The position numbers and the translations under genes are program-made. Shown here one piece after another: positions 7,683 through 17,930 of a stretch of 38,970 bases of DNA. The notes beneath the pieces are model-generated. The model did not search any database and had not been told where the DNA came from. It saw nothing but the letters and a program-made list of their open reading frames with translations. Within the stretch, counting starts at the first letter, position 1, and each line of letters starts with the position of its first letter. Source of the DNA: Campylobacter estrildidarum (lineage in GTDB: Bacteria > Campylobacterota > Campylobacteria > Campylobacterales > Campylobacteraceae); the NCBI RefSeq assembly GCF_005406205.1, contig NZ_NXLZ01000014.1, positions 1 through 38,970 on the forward strand. Direction: 5' to 3'.

Positions 7683-8127
7683 TTTTTATGCGTTTTTCAA
7701 ATGGAGTTGGACTAAAAAAATGACATTTTTCTATATAAATATGCTGATTATAACTTAATCCTAAAAAATCATAAAATTTTTTTAAATTAACAAATTTAAT
7801 TCCACAAATTTCTTTAAGTTCTAAAAGCTTGTATATAGAAGAGTGATTATTTTTTACCAAATGCGAAGGAGCTAAGGTAGTAAAAGAACAAAACGCACTT
7901 GCTAATACAAAACCATTTAAACTTGTGCATTTTTTCAAAATCTCTTGATGTTTTTTTAAAATAGAATTTTTATGCAAAAAAACAACACGCGTTCCCTGAT
8001 ATCTCCCTATTTCCGCATTCTTCCAAAACTTATAAGCATTTTTAGAAATTCCTGCTAAACGATGAAATTCTGTATTTAAAATATAATGATCTAAAAATTC
8101 ATTAGGAGGTAGAATGATACTTTTCAT
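7651..8127 (-). CDS. Unknown protein with a possible helix-turn-helix N-terminus
   Basis: A 158-residue soluble protein that I do not recognise; it sits where C. jejuni has Cj0249 (memory). Residues about 21-50 (EFHRLAGISKNAYKFWKNAE) look like an HTH of the kind found in excisionase/MerR-like DNA-binding proteins, but the match is weak. The middle is hydrophobic (NGFVLASAFCSFTTLAPS) and the end is basic-mixed. It follows the HDOD gene by 20 nt on the same strand and has no clear Shine-Dalgarno, so it may depend on translation of that gene. It overlaps the MFS gene tail to tail by 32 bp. Confidence 0.65.
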   Translation of the reverse strand: MKSIILPPNEFLDHYILNTEFHRLAGISKNAYKFWKNAEIGRYQGTRVVFLHKNSILKKHQEILKKCTSLNGFVLASAFCSFTTLAPSHLVKNNHSSIYKLLELKEICGIKFVNLKKFYDFLGLSYNQHIYIEKCHFFSPTPFEKRIKITESMCVGYY

Positions 8128-8147
8128 TAAAAAATAAAAATCATGTT

Positions 8148-9014
8148 TTATTTTTTCTCTTTTTCTAATTCTTCTCTAATTTCTTTAGGAAGCTTCGAAA
8201 TAAAATTATCAAGATTAAATTTAACACCTAAAGCTTTAGCTTCTTCAATTAATGCAATGGAAGCCTTAACATTAAAAAGAGAAAATGTTTTATGAGGCAT
8301 AAAAAGATGATCTATAATGGCTAACGCATAAGCCGATTTTTTAACCTCATCACGTGCCGCATGAGGAGTTCTTATAAAACATATGGTTTCAGTTAGAATT
8401 TCATCAAAATTCCAACGATAAAGTAAAAAACCTAAAAATGAAATATGATCAACACCTAAAAATTCATTTTCAGCCAAAGAAAGATCTCTAAAATCAATTT
8501 TTTTTAAATATTCTAAAAACTCAGCATTCTTTTTATTTTGAATTAAAAAATTTGAAAAAATTACAATGCCAAGTCTTAAAATCAGGGCGCAAGGAACTAA
8601 AAAATGAGACAATTTTTTATCTTCATCATTCAGCCAATCAGCAATAAAAGCTGTTTCTTCACTGCATTTATTCATGAAATCATTTGTGTTTAATCCATAA
8701 GGAGATACATCTACTTTAAAAGTATCTCGCACAGAATCTGCCATTATAGTATTAATAATATTGCCTATTCCAAGTAAAGACACAACTTGATTTAAAGAGG
8801 TAATTTCTCTTGAAAATCCGTAAAAAGGAGAGTTGGCTAGACGTAAAAGTTTGGCTGTCATTAAAGGATCGCTCGAAATAATATCTGCAACTTTACTGAT
8901 TTCTAAATTATTTCTCGACTCTTCAATATATTTTCTTAATTTACTAATTGTATCAGGCATAGAAGGTAAAACCTCAACGCTTTGTAACAAAATTTCATTC
9001 ATATCACTTGCCAT
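8148..9014 (-). CDS. HDOD-domain signalling protein
   Basis: A 288-residue protein with an HDOD domain over about residues 10-210: PSMPDTISKLRKYIEE, then VADIISSDPLMTAKLLRLANSPFY (the family's hallmark), then SLNQVVSLLGIGNI. HDOD domains resemble HD phosphohydrolases but lack the metal-binding HD pair and usually act in signalling. AAGGA lies 7 nt before the ATG. By position it equals C. jejuni Cj0248, which as I recall affects motility. It is divergent from the FIST chemoreceptor, which fits a shared role in taxis or flagellar control. Confidence 0.88.
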   Translation of the reverse strand: MASDMNEILLQSVEVLPSMPDTISKLRKYIEESRNNLEISKVADIISSDPLMTAKLLRLANSPFYGFSREITSLNQVVSLLGIGNIINTIMADSVRDTFKVDVSPYGLNTNDFMNKCSEETAFIADWLNDEDKKLSHFLVPCALILRLGIVIFSNFLIQNKKNAEFLEYLKKIDFRDLSLAENEFLGVDHISFLGFLLYRWNFDEILTETICFIRTPHAARDEVKKSAYALAIIDHLFMPHKTFSLFNVKASIALIEEAKALGVKFNLDNFISKLPKEIREELEKEKK

Positions 9015-9043
9015 AGATTTTCCTTGACTTGAAATTTTAAATT

Positions 9044-9049
9044 ATTATA
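9044..9049 (-). promoter_or_regulatory. Probable -10 box of the HDOD gene
   Basis: TATAAT on the minus strand, about 30 nt before the HDOD start codon. No clear -35, as is usual in this genus. Confidence 0.4.
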
Positions 9050-9114
9050 ATTTTTTATTTATTGATATTATAACCAAAATTTAATTTACTTAATTTATAA
9101 TTTTTAAATTTTTA

Positions 9115-9123
9115 TGCTAGAAT
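9115..9123 (+). promoter_or_regulatory. Probable extended -10 of the FIST chemoreceptor gene
   Basis: TGCTAGAAT fits the TGnTAnAAT extended -10 form. It would give a leader of roughly 90 nt to the ATG at 9219. GAGG precedes that ATG by 7 nt. Confidence 0.4.
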
Positions 9124-9218
9124 AAACATTAATAAATTTTTTATTATTTATTTTAAACTTTCAAGGAAAAATAAAAGCACAAAAATTTGTTTATTTGCAT
9201 ATAAATCGAGGTTAGTCA

Positions 9219-11228
9219 ATGTTTAGCAATTTTTTTAAAAAACATACACGCACAAATATCACAACAAAGCCTTTAGAAGCTATTTATTTTTTAGAAAATG
9301 AGATAGAAGATAAATTAGGTCATTTAAAATTTAAACCTAAATTAGCCATTGGTTTTGCATCATACAAACTTGATTTTAAAAATTTAGGAACAAGAATTAA
9401 AAACGCTCTTCATCAAGATTGCGAATTGGTTTTAATTTCAGCCTCCGATTTATTATGCAATATCAATCAAGATAATCAAATTATAGACAATCCTTATTTG
9501 AATAATGTCCAAGGTATTACTCTTATGATTTTTAGCGAGGAGATGATAGAAAATTTTTATGCTCACAAGATTAAACTCTTTGGCGAAATCAAAGATCGTC
9601 AAGAAAGAAAAAACTATATTGAAAATGAAGTCGCATCTTTGCATATACCTTTCAATGTCAATATCAATAATACTTTGAATTATTTAATCCATAATGGAGT
9701 AAGTGGAAGCGAAAGCATGATAATTGAAATGCTTTATAAATATTCTCAAAATCCTTTACCTCTTTTAGGAGCTGGAGCAAGCGGGGATTTAGATAAGCTC
9801 GAAGGAACTTGCATTTTTTACAATAATGAAGTGCTTGAAAATTATGCTATAAATATGTATATTCAATTTAAGCCAAATTACCGTTTTAATTTTATGAAAT
9901 CACAAAATTTTTCAGAATTTCATAATAAAAATGCAGTTTTTACAATTCTAGATGCTGAGCAACAAAATAGATTTATATTAGTTAAAGAATTTTTAAACCT
10001 AAGTAATTTTCAAGCTGTAAATGCAGTTGATGCTTTATGTGAATATTTTTCTTGTAGTTTTGAAGAATTAAAAATTAAGGCTGATGATTATACTCTTGGT
10101 ATTAAAATAGGCAATGACTTATTTCTTTCCCCAATGAAGATTTTTTCAGATAAAGCTTTGTTGGGTTTTGGAGAATTAGCAATTGGTCAAGAAATTATTT
10201 TACTTAAGAAAACAGATTTTATTAAATCCATAGAAAAAGATTATGAAAAATTTGTTTCGGAACAATCTAGTGTAAAACCTATAGGAGCTATTTTTAATGA
10301 TTGTATTTTAAGAAGATTTCAAAATAGTGAACATATTAAAGATTTAAAATTAAATCAATATCCTATAGTAGGATTTTCTTGTTTTGGTGAAATTTACGGA
10401 GTAGAAATTTTTAAAAGTTTAGTAGCTATATTTTTCTATAAAATTGATAAAAATGATGATTTTAATCCAAGATATTTAAAAACATTTGTTAATAAATACG
10501 CTGATTTTAAATATTATTATCTTAATATTAGAGCAAGAAAACTTGAAATCATTAATAAAATCAATCAAATGATTTTAAACCAACTTAAAAACACTACTTT
10601 AAATTTAGATAATAATTCCAATACTTTTAAAGAAACTTTTTTAGAATTTCAAACCATTAAAGAAAATCTTTTAACAATAAATGAGAATTTCTCAAATTTT
10701 ATTGATTATTTAGAGTATAATTTATACCAAAGTGAAGAAAAAATGAATTTAGAAAAAGAAGTTCAATCTTCTTTAAAAAATATTGATCAACTAAATAGAA
10801 TGTTAAATCTTATATCAGGCATTGTTGAACAAACTGGACTTTTGTCTTTAAATGCAGGTATAGAAGCTGCCCGTGCTGGAAAGCTTGGACGAGGATTTGC
10901 TGTTGTTGCAGATGAAGTTAGAAAACTTTCAGAAAATACCCAAACAAGCTTGATGGAAATGGAAACGGCAATAAAACTTGTTATCCAAACAATTCAATCT
11001 ATTGCTAAAAGTTCAAATTCTAGCACTCAAGAGATGAATTTTATAAGAGATAAATCAAATGAATTTTCAAAAACTATTTCAGAACTTATTTGTTCAGGTA
11101 AAGAAATTTCAGACAAATTAGAACAAAAAAGTGAAACGGGAAAATATTTAGAACAAAGTTTGGATGAAATAAAATCTTATGAAAATGTTTTAACTAAACT
11201 AAGTCGCGGGGGGGGGGGATTTAAATAA
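9219..11228 (+). CDS. Soluble chemoreceptor with FIST sensory domain and a poly-G tract at its 3' end
   Basis: A 669-residue protein without membrane segments. Residues about 40-230 look like a FIST N domain ([26 protein letters not shown]) and about 250-415 like FIST C ([38 protein letters not shown]); FIST domains are thought to sense small ligands such as amino acids. After a helical linker, residues about 540-575 carry the conserved chemoreceptor tip ([28 protein letters not shown]) that contacts CheA/CheW. Eleven Gs at 11208-11218 end the protein as RGGGGFK. With ten Gs the frame would add [18 protein letters not shown] and stop at 11274. This tail is therefore probably phase variable. 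It is Cj0246c-like by position (memory). Confidence 0.9.
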   Translation: MFSNFFKKHTRTNITTKPLEAIYFLENEIEDKLGHLKFKPKLAIGFASYKLDFKNLGTRIKNALHQDCELVLISASDLLCNINQDNQIIDNPYLNNVQGITLMIFSEEMIENFYAHKIKLFGEIKDRQERKNYIENEVASLHIPFNVNINNTLNYLIHNGVSGSESMIIEMLYKYSQNPLPLLGAGASGDLDKLEGTCIFYNNEVLENYAINMYIQFKPNYRFNFMKSQNFSEFHNKNAVFTILDAEQQNRFILVKEFLNLSNFQAVNAVDALCEYFSCSFEELKIKADDYTLGIKIGNDLFLSPMKIFSDKALLGFGELAIGQEIILLKKTDFIKSIEKDYEKFVSEQSSVKPIGAIFNDCILRRFQNSEHIKDLKLNQYPIVGFSCFGEIYGVEIFKSLVAIFFYKIDKNDDFNPRYLKTFVNKYADFKYYYLNIRARKLEIINKINQMILNQLKNTTLNLDNNSNTFKETFLEFQTIKENLLTINENFSNFIDYLEYNLYQSEEKMNLEKEVQSSLKNIDQLNRMLNLISGIVEQTGLLSLNAGIEAARAGKLGRGFAVVADEVRKLSENTQTSLMEMETAIKLVIQTIQSIAKSSNSSTQEMNFIRDKSNEFSKTISELICSGKEISDKLEQKSETGKYLEQSLDEIKSYENVLTKLSRGGGGFK

Positions 11229-11260
11229 AGAAACTCAAGATTGTTCTTTTACCCCCCCCC
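11208..11260. repeat. Facing homopolymer tracts G11 and C9
   Basis: G11 (11208-11218) and C9 (11252-11260) lie 33 nt apart at the junction of the convergent chemoreceptor and rplT genes. Both are prone to slipped-strand change. They are complementary and could pair as a 9-bp all-GC stem in either transcript. Confidence 0.85.
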
Positions 11261-11274
11261 ATTTTTGGAAATAA

Positions 11275-11628
11275 TTAAAGAGCTTTTTTTACAGCCTCTA
11301 CAATTTTTGAAAATGCAGCAGCATCGTTCATTGCTAAGTCTGCTAAAATTTTTCTATCAAGCTCAATACCTGCTTTTTTAAGCCCATTAATAAATCTTGA
11401 ATAGCTTAAATCATTTAATCTACAAGCAGCATTGATACGCACGATCCAAAGACGGCGAAAATCTCTTTTTTTGCGACGTCTATCACGATAAGCATAGACG
11501 AGACTTCTTTCTAATTGTTCTTTTGCTTTTCTAAAATGTTTGTGGCGTCCGCTATAAAAACCACGCGCTAATTTTAAAACTTTTTTGTGTCTGCGACGTC
11601 TTACAACACCTGTTTTTACTCTTGCCAT
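11275..11628 (-). CDS. rplT: 50S ribosomal protein L20
   Basis: A 117-residue basic protein with the standard bL20 N-terminus ([20 protein letters not shown]), then [19 protein letters not shown] and the globular [13 protein letters not shown]. It binds 23S rRNA early in 50S assembly and can repress its own operon in other bacteria. It follows rpmI with a 93-nt spacer that contains hairpins. Unlike the E. coli order, infC is not adjacent (27.4 kb). Complete. Confidence 0.97.
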   Translation of the reverse strand: MARVKTGVVRRRRHKKVLKLARGFYSGRHKHFRKAKEQLERSLVYAYRDRRRKKRDFRRLWIVRINAACRLNDLSYSRFINGLKKAGIELDRKILADLAMNDAAAFSKIVEAVKKAL

Positions 11629-11671
11629 TTTTATTTCCTTTCATAAAGTGGCGTCCAAATTTTGGAGCTTG

Positions 11672-11695
11672 CCCTTAACTTTCTTTGCTTAAGGG
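11672..11695 (-). promoter_or_regulatory. Hairpin in the rpmI-rplT spacer
   Basis: CCCTTAA (11672-11678) pairs with TTAAGGG (11689-11695) across 10 nt. A shorter CCAAA/TTTGG hairpin lies at 11655-11665, nearer to rplT. The spacer is more GC-rich than its surroundings. It may be a processing, attenuation or L20-binding element; this is inference. Confidence 0.4.
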
Positions 11696-11721
11696 GAGTT
11701 TGAATGACTTTGGTCAAAAAC

Positions 11722-11913
11722 TTAAATTCCTAACATCTTTTCTACAGCTTTTACATTTGTACTATGAACGTATTTAGCTGTACGAAGATCACGCATTCTT
11801 TTAGCAGGTTTTTTAGTCAAAATATGGCTTCTAAATGCTGAACCTCTTTTGATTTTGTTTTTACCTACCTTAAAGCGTTTAACAGCGCTTTTAACGCTTT
11901 TCATCTTTGGCAT
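11722..11913 (-). CDS. rpmI: 50S ribosomal protein L35
   Basis: A 63-residue basic bL35 protein: [16 protein letters not shown] at the N-terminus, then [20 protein letters not shown], ending KAVEKMLGI. The ATG at 11913 is chosen over an in-frame upstream start because AAAGGAA lies 6 nt before it and the family begins MPKMK. It is the first gene of the rpmI-rplT pair. Confidence 0.96.
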
Positions 11914-12015
11914 ACGCTTTCCTTTCGGATAAATTTTATTTTCCAAAAAATCAGAAAATGTTAATTATATCAAATCTTAGCTAATTTTTGACTGAATTTT
12001 TATGATTTTAAAACT

Positions 12016-12032
12016 TGGCACACCTTTTGCTT
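12016..12032 (+). promoter_or_regulatory. Sigma54 (RpoN) promoter
   Basis: TGGCACACCTTTTGCTT has the invariant GG (12017-12018) and GC (12029-12030) with exactly ten bases between, matching the -24/-12 consensus TGGCAC-N5-TTGC closely. The ATG of the next gene is at 12069. In Campylobacter, RpoN with FlgR drives middle flagellar genes. Confidence 0.82.
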
Positions 12033-12068
12033 ATAAAAAATTAGCAATATTTTTTGGAAAGATGTAAA

Positions 12069-13232
12069 ATGACTATAAATTCGACAAACCCTTATCAAAA
12101 TTTGGCTTTGTCTAATCCTTTATACAATAGTTCTACTTTGAATTTGATCAAGGATAGAGAAGTTTCAAATTTGAAAGAGGATAATCATTTAGAACAATTA
12201 AATTATATTTTTAACAATGTTACATATGCGAGTGAGTTTGGTTTTAGAACCGATCAAGAAGGTTTTTTTGACAAAGATTTAAATAAAATTTCTAACATTC
12301 CTGAGTCTTACAATATACATATTAAAAGTGTTAGAAGTATTGCTAAAGAATTAACAAAGCAAGATGAAAATTTAAATTATAATAAAATAGATTTGCCTTA
12401 TATTTTAAATAGCTATTATAGTTCTTTAAAATCTATAAATTCCGAATTTCAACAAGAAGATAACGCTAATTTAAGTCGTAACGAAATTTCAAAACTTTCA
12501 GCAGGTTTTTCAACTCAAAGTGGAGAATTTTTAGGAGAAATTTCAAGAATTTACAACAATCAAGAAGAATTAAATTCAGTTTTAAATAAAAATACAAATT
12601 TAAATACTCTTATGCTTGATAATAAAATCGTTAATTTTCATTTTGATAAAGCTTTAAACAATACTTCATCTAATGAAATTTTAAAACCTTATCTTACAAA
12701 AAATTCAGAAGTTTCTAAATCAGGTCTTTTGATAAATTTTATATACCATGATATTAAAACACAAAATGATAATGAATTTAGTTTCTTTATGAAACCAGAA
12801 ACTTTGGATCTTGGTTCGCACCAAAATTTGCAAAAAATTTTAAAAGGTGAAATGGACATAGAAGATTATATTAAGCAAAATAATGAAAAAAAAATGAGTT
12901 TTGATCTTTATCTTTATGTAAATGGCATTGATAAAAAGACGACTTCTAGAGATAAGCTTTCTGTTTTTTATCAACAATACATCAATTATCAAAAAGATAT
13001 GGATTTAAGAGAGTTTGCAAATTCAAGTTCGATTTTTCAAATTTATATAGATCAAGTGAAAAATGATTTTAATGAGTTAAAAGAAGAGTATAAAAATCAA
13101 AGTCAAGATGTTTCTAGATTAGATGAAGCTAGCGCAATACGTTCTAATTCTATAGATCATTTTTTAGATCGTCGTCAAAAGCAGGCGAATTTAAATAAAA
13201 TATTGAATTCCTATATGTCAGTAATGGTTTAA
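12069..13232 (+). CDS. Unknown protein under a sigma54 promoter (flagellar regulon candidate)
   Basis: A 387-residue soluble protein, Asn/Lys/Ser-rich, starting MTINSTNPYQNLALSNPLYN. An in-frame TTG at 12054 lies in the Shine-Dalgarno region, so ATG 12069 with GGAAAG 7 nt upstream is used. No signal peptide, membrane segment or known domain is seen. The N-terminus, rich in N, S and T, and the helical C-terminus (FLDRRQKQANLNKILNSYMS) are loosely like flagellar secretion substrates or chaperoned proteins. The sigma54 promoter is the best clue. C. jejuni Cj0243c, in the same place, is, as I recall, in the RpoN/FlgR regulon. Confidence 0.78.
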   Translation: MTINSTNPYQNLALSNPLYNSSTLNLIKDREVSNLKEDNHLEQLNYIFNNVTYASEFGFRTDQEGFFDKDLNKISNIPESYNIHIKSVRSIAKELTKQDENLNYNKIDLPYILNSYYSSLKSINSEFQQEDNANLSRNEISKLSAGFSTQSGEFLGEISRIYNNQEELNSVLNKNTNLNTLMLDNKIVNFHFDKALNNTSSNEILKPYLTKNSEVSKSGLLINFIYHDIKTQNDNEFSFFMKPETLDLGSHQNLQKILKGEMDIEDYIKQNNEKKMSFDLYLYVNGIDKKTTSRDKLSVFYQQYINYQKDMDLREFANSSSIFQIYIDQVKNDFNELKEEYKNQSQDVSRLDEASAIRSNSIDHFLDRRQKQANLNKILNSYMSVMV

Positions 13233-13321
13233 TTTTTATATGAACGTCTTAAATATGGCTAATATAATTTTAAGTATTGAAAAACTATAATCTAATTTAT
13301 TTGATCGATATTAATAGTTTT

Positions 13322-13337
13322 GATAATATTATATAAT
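13322..13337 (+). promoter_or_regulatory. Candidate -10 boxes of the hemerythrin gene
   Basis: GATAAT (13322-13327) and TATAAT (13332-13337) lie just before the gene. The second overlaps an in-frame ATG at 13336, which argues against that ATG as a start. Confidence 0.35.
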
Positions 13338-13350
13338 GAGAGATTTAAAT

Positions 13351-13761
13351 ATGATTTCTAATGAAAAAATTATTTCTATGCATAATGAAATTTTAGATTC
13401 TCAACACGAAGAACTTTTTGGGATCTCGATAAATCTTTCTTTAATGAATTATCGCCATATTAATCCAAAAGAGCTTAAAAACGTTTTGCGAGAATTGCTT
13501 GTAATGCTTAATAGACATTTTTTAGATGAAGAAGATTTTATGAGAGAGATTAATTATCCCTATATCAATGAGCATGTAAAAATTCATCGTAGTATTATTT
13601 TAGAAATTGAAGAAATTGTAATCAGTGAAGCTGGATCTATTAAGATTTTAACTGAAAAATTAGATCGAGTGGTTAGAGATTTTATTATAAACCACACTTC
13701 AAAAGAAGATTCTAAAATAGCAAGATATTATGAGCAACAAATAAAAGCTAAACTCATATAA
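13351..13761 (+). CDS. Bacteriohemerythrin
   Basis: A 136-residue four-helix di-iron protein that binds oxygen. Iron-ligand positions are visible: H in DSQHEEL, HFLDEEDFM (the H-x3-E ligand pair of the second helix), INEHVKIHRSII with its two His, and NHTSKEDSK near the end. ATG 13351 is preferred to ATG 13336 because the family begins close to the NEKIISMHNEILDSQH segment and the upstream ATG falls in a -10 box. It precedes iscS-nifU. C. jejuni HerA (Cj0241c), which has the same position, is reported to protect Fe-S enzymes from oxygen (memory). Confidence 0.88.
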   Translation: MISNEKIISMHNEILDSQHEELFGISINLSLMNYRHINPKELKNVLRELLVMLNRHFLDEEDFMREINYPYINEHVKIHRSIILEIEEIVISEAGSIKILTEKLDRVVRDFIINHTSKEDSKIARYYEQQIKAKLI

Positions 13762-13800
13762 AAATTTTATTTTATATTTAAACTAAAATTAATAAAATTC

Positions 13801-13809
13801 TGTTATTAT
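13801..13809 (+). promoter_or_regulatory. Probable extended -10 of the iscS-nifU pair
   Basis: TGTTATTAT fits TGnTAtTAT. The leader to the GTG at 13873 is about 55 nt and contains a small hairpin, AGGATA (13824-13829) with TATCCT (13835-13840). Confidence 0.4.
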
Positions 13810-13863
13810 CTATATTTAATTAAAGGATAAAAAATATCCTAATTATAAATTTACTTTTTTTAA

Positions 13864-15054
<1,191 letters not shown>

Positions 15055-15064
15055 AGGATAAAAA

Positions 15065-16036
15065 ATGGGAAAAAATAGTTTAATTGGAGGATCAATTTGG
15101 GATGAGTATTCCCAAAAAGTTCAAGATAGAATGAACAACCCTCAACACATGGGAGAATTTAGCGAAGAAGATGCTAAAAATCGCAATGCAAAGCTTATTG
15201 TGGCTGATTTTGGAGCAGAAAGTTGTGGGGATGCGGTAAGACTTTTTTGGCTAGTTGATGAAAAAACAGATAAAATTATAGATGCAAAATTTAAAAGTTT
15301 TGGTTGCGGCACTGCTATAGCAAGTAGTGATACTATGGTGAATCTTTGCATAGGAAAAACTGTAGATGAGGCAGTAAAAATTACAAATTTAGATGTAGAA
15401 TTTGCTATGCGTGACAATCCAGAAACTCCAGCAGTTCCACCTCAAAAAATGCATTGTTCGGTTATGGCTTATGATGTTATTAAGCAAGCTGCGGCTCACT
15501 ATAAAGGAATTAACCCTGAAGATTTTGAAGATCAAATTATAGTTTGTGAATGCGCTAGGGTAAGTCTTGGAACCATTAAGGATGTTATTAAACTTAATGA
15601 TTTGCATACAGTTGAAGAAATCACTCAATATACTAAAGCGGGTGCCTTTTGTAAATCTTGTGTGAAACCAGGAGGTCATGAAAAAAGAGAGCATTATCTT
15701 GTAAATATTTTAGCTGAAACAAGAGCTGAAATGGATAGAGAGAAATTAAAAAATGCAACGAAAAGCGATGTTGCCTTTGATGAAATGACTTTGGTAGGTC
15801 AGCTAAAAGCAGTAGAAAGCGTATTAGATAGCGAAATTCGTCCTATGCTTCACAATGATGGCGGAGATTTAGAGGTGATCGATATACAAAAAGCTGAAGG
15901 AAAGGCTATTGATGTATATATTCGTTATCTAGGTGCCTGTAGCGGGTGTTCTAGTGGAAGTGGTGCTACTTTATACGCGATTGAAAATATTTTACAAGAA
16001 GAATTAAGTCCAAATATCCGCGTTATGCCTGTATAA
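15065..16036 (+). CDS. nifU: Fe-S cluster scaffold NifU (three-domain)
   Basis: A 323-residue scaffold with the full NifU plan. Residues about 10-135 are IscU-like with three cysteines in GDAVRLF context (ESCGDAV, FGCGTAIAS, KMHCSVMA). About 155-210 carry the permanent [2Fe-2S] site (VCECARVS and GAFCKSCVKPGG). About 240-323 are the Nfu domain with the CSGCSSG pair (GACSGCSSGSGAT). It assembles clusters with IscS and passes them to apoproteins. It ends in a hairpin shared with mscS. Confidence 0.95.
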   Translation: MGKNSLIGGSIWDEYSQKVQDRMNNPQHMGEFSEEDAKNRNAKLIVADFGAESCGDAVRLFWLVDEKTDKIIDAKFKSFGCGTAIASSDTMVNLCIGKTVDEAVKITNLDVEFAMRDNPETPAVPPQKMHCSVMAYDVIKQAAAHYKGINPEDFEDQIIVCECARVSLGTIKDVIKLNDLHTVEEITQYTKAGAFCKSCVKPGGHEKREHYLVNILAETRAEMDREKLKNATKSDVAFDEMTLVGQLKAVESVLDSEIRPMLHNDGGDLEVIDIQKAEGKAIDVYIRYLGACSGCSSGSGATLYAIENILQEELSPNIRVMPV

Positions 16037-16059
16037 GAATAGCATTTTGCTATTCTTAT
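16033..16059. terminator. Bidirectional terminator between nifU and the MscS gene
   Basis: ATAAGAATAGC (16033-16043) and GCTATTCTTAT (16049-16059) form a perfect 11-bp stem with a 5-nt loop. Both convergent stop codons are inside the stem. Confidence 0.8.
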
Positions 16060-17927
16060 GCTTTTGGTTTTAAATCAAGCGGAGGTAAATTTTCTATATA
16101 AATACTGCGACTTGGAAAAGCAAAAGTCAAACCATTTTTTTCGATAATACGCATAAACTCAAGCATTAATTCTTGTCTCGCTTCTCTAAATTCTTTTGCT
16201 CCTATAGATTTTGTGTAAAAATATAATTCTATATTGATGCTACTATCTGCAAAATCACTTAAAGCCACATAACAAGCATTTTTATAACCTTCAAGATCAT
16301 TGATTGATACTAAATTTTGACGATATTTTGTTGTATGATCGCCGTATTTTAAAGCACTATCATCTTCATGTGCTACTAATGGACTTGTATATAAAAGCTC
16401 TTTTAAATCCTTGATACAGTTATCTAGTTTTTCTGGAGTAGCATCGTATCCTACACCTAAATACATTTTTATATGACGTCCCATACGACGTTTGCTCCAG
16501 TTTTTGATGTTCGCTCCCATTATAGTTGAATTTGGCAAAAAAACCAAACAATTATCAAAAGTTCTTATTGTTGTTTTTCTAAGCCCTATTTCAACGACAG
16601 TTCCTTCTATACCTGAAACTTCAACCCAATCTCCTTGATTGAAACTATTATCAAATAGTAATAAAATTGAAGCAAAGAAATTAGCAATAATATCTTTTGT
16701 TGCTAAAGCAACAGCCAAACCACCAATTCCTAAAGACGCAATTATGGCTGAAATATTAAATCCAAGTCGTGCTAAAACATAAAGTAATGCAATGATGATG
16801 ATTACAAAATATAAAATTTTAATTACTAAATTTACAACTTCTTTTTTTTCACTTTTTTGTGCAAGTTTTGAAACCAAAATTACACCATAACCATCAAGTA
16901 CCTTTAATACAAGCCAAGCAATTAAAATTGCATAAATTATATTAAAAAGATTACTTAAACTTACGCTTAAAGGTGCAGGATAAAATGTTATAGTAAGACA
17001 AAGTGAAAGTGAATAACAAATAAGCAAATTACCTACAGGTTTTTTGATATTTCCGATAAAAATGACTTTGATATCATCAGCTTCTTTTTTGTTTCGATAA
17101 ATCAAACGCACAAGAAAAAAATAAACTATATTTGAAAAAAAGCGTCTTAAAGAGATAAAAAAAGCCAAAACTAAAGCAGAAATTACTACTTTGCCTACAT
17201 TAAAAAAATCAAAATTAACAAAAGCATTAATCTTGTCAATCCAAATTTGAAGACCTAAAAGAGAAAAAAGATAATTACTTTCTAACAAGTGTGCATTTGA
17301 TCGTAAATATTTTAAAATTTCTATATAGCTATTAAATGCATCTGTAATGATTTCTTCTTTATGTGTAATTTTTTCAAGTTCTTTTGGATCTGTAATTTTA
17401 CTTTTATAAGTACTTAAATCAACATTGATTAAATTTTGTAATTTTTCCATTGTCTTATCGACTGCGGATATAATACTTTCGCTATTAGCTGTATTTTTAA
17501 AGAGTTTTTCGAGTTCAAATAAAGATGAAAAAAAACTTTCAACTATATTAAAATAAAGAAGATTTAAAGTTGTATCCGTATAAATAAAAGGTTTATTTAA
17601 GCTTTTTTGTTGTAATTTTAATAATTCTTTTTTGGTTTTTAAAAAATTTTCTATAGCTTTTTCATCAACTTTTTGTTCAACTATCATATCAGGTATTTGA
17701 TCTAGTATTGATTTTTTATCTCTTTCAAATTCTTTTAAAATACCATTATATGAACTTGAATTTTCATCATTGTTTTTTTTAAATTCTTTAATTTGATGAT
17801 CAATACTAATATATTTTTGGATCAACCCATAAACACCAGAATCTTCGCTCACATTAGCATCAATTAATTGCAACTCATCAGCATGAAGATAAAAAAAACT
17901 TAAAAAAATTAAAATTATTTTTTCCAT
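16056..17927 (-). CDS. MscS-family mechanosensitive channel
   Basis: A 623-residue inner-membrane channel. A signal peptide (residues 1-17, IILIFLSFFYLHADE) is followed by a periplasmic helical domain to about 220. Several membrane segments fall in about 235-390, and the MscS pore and beta domain follow: ASLGIGGLAVALATKDIIAN as the pore helix, then DWVEVSGIEGTVVEIGLRKT and FLPNSTIMG. It is longer than E. coli MscS (286) and like the YnaI/YbdG class. It releases solutes on hypo-osmotic shock. It starts 3 nt after the carbonic anhydrase stop, in one operon. Confidence 0.92.
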   Translation of the reverse strand: MEKIILIFLSFFYLHADELQLIDANVSEDSGVYGLIQKYISIDHQIKEFKKNNDENSSSYNGILKEFERDKKSILDQIPDMIVEQKVDEKAIENFLKTKKELLKLQQKSLNKPFIYTDTTLNLLYFNIVESFFSSLFELEKLFKNTANSESIISAVDKTMEKLQNLINVDLSTYKSKITDPKELEKITHKEEIITDAFNSYIEILKYLRSNAHLLESNYLFSLLGLQIWIDKINAFVNFDFFNVGKVVISALVLAFFISLRRFFSNIVYFFLVRLIYRNKKEADDIKVIFIGNIKKPVGNLLICYSLSLCLTITFYPAPLSVSLSNLFNIIYAILIAWLVLKVLDGYGVILVSKLAQKSEKKEVVNLVIKILYFVIIIIALLYVLARLGFNISAIIASLGIGGLAVALATKDIIANFFASILLLFDNSFNQGDWVEVSGIEGTVVEIGLRKTTIRTFDNCLVFLPNSTIMGANIKNWSKRRMGRHIKMYLGVGYDATPEKLDNCIKDLKELLYTSPLVAHEDDSALKYGDHTTKYRQNLVSINDLEGYKNACYVALSDFADSSINIELYFYTKSIGAKEFREARQELMLEFMRIIEKNGLTFAFPSRSIYIENLPPLDLKPKA

Positions 17928-17930
17928 TTA

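Noticed and set aside
13306-13311. CGATAT as a sigma28 (FliA) -10 box before the hemerythrin gene
   Set aside because: The best upstream TAAGT is about 30 nt away, too far for a sigma28 promoter.
13763-13799. 9-bp inverted repeat AATTTTATT/AATAAAATT after the hemerythrin gene as a terminator
   Set aside because: It contains only A-T pairs and a 19-nt loop, easily chance in this composition.
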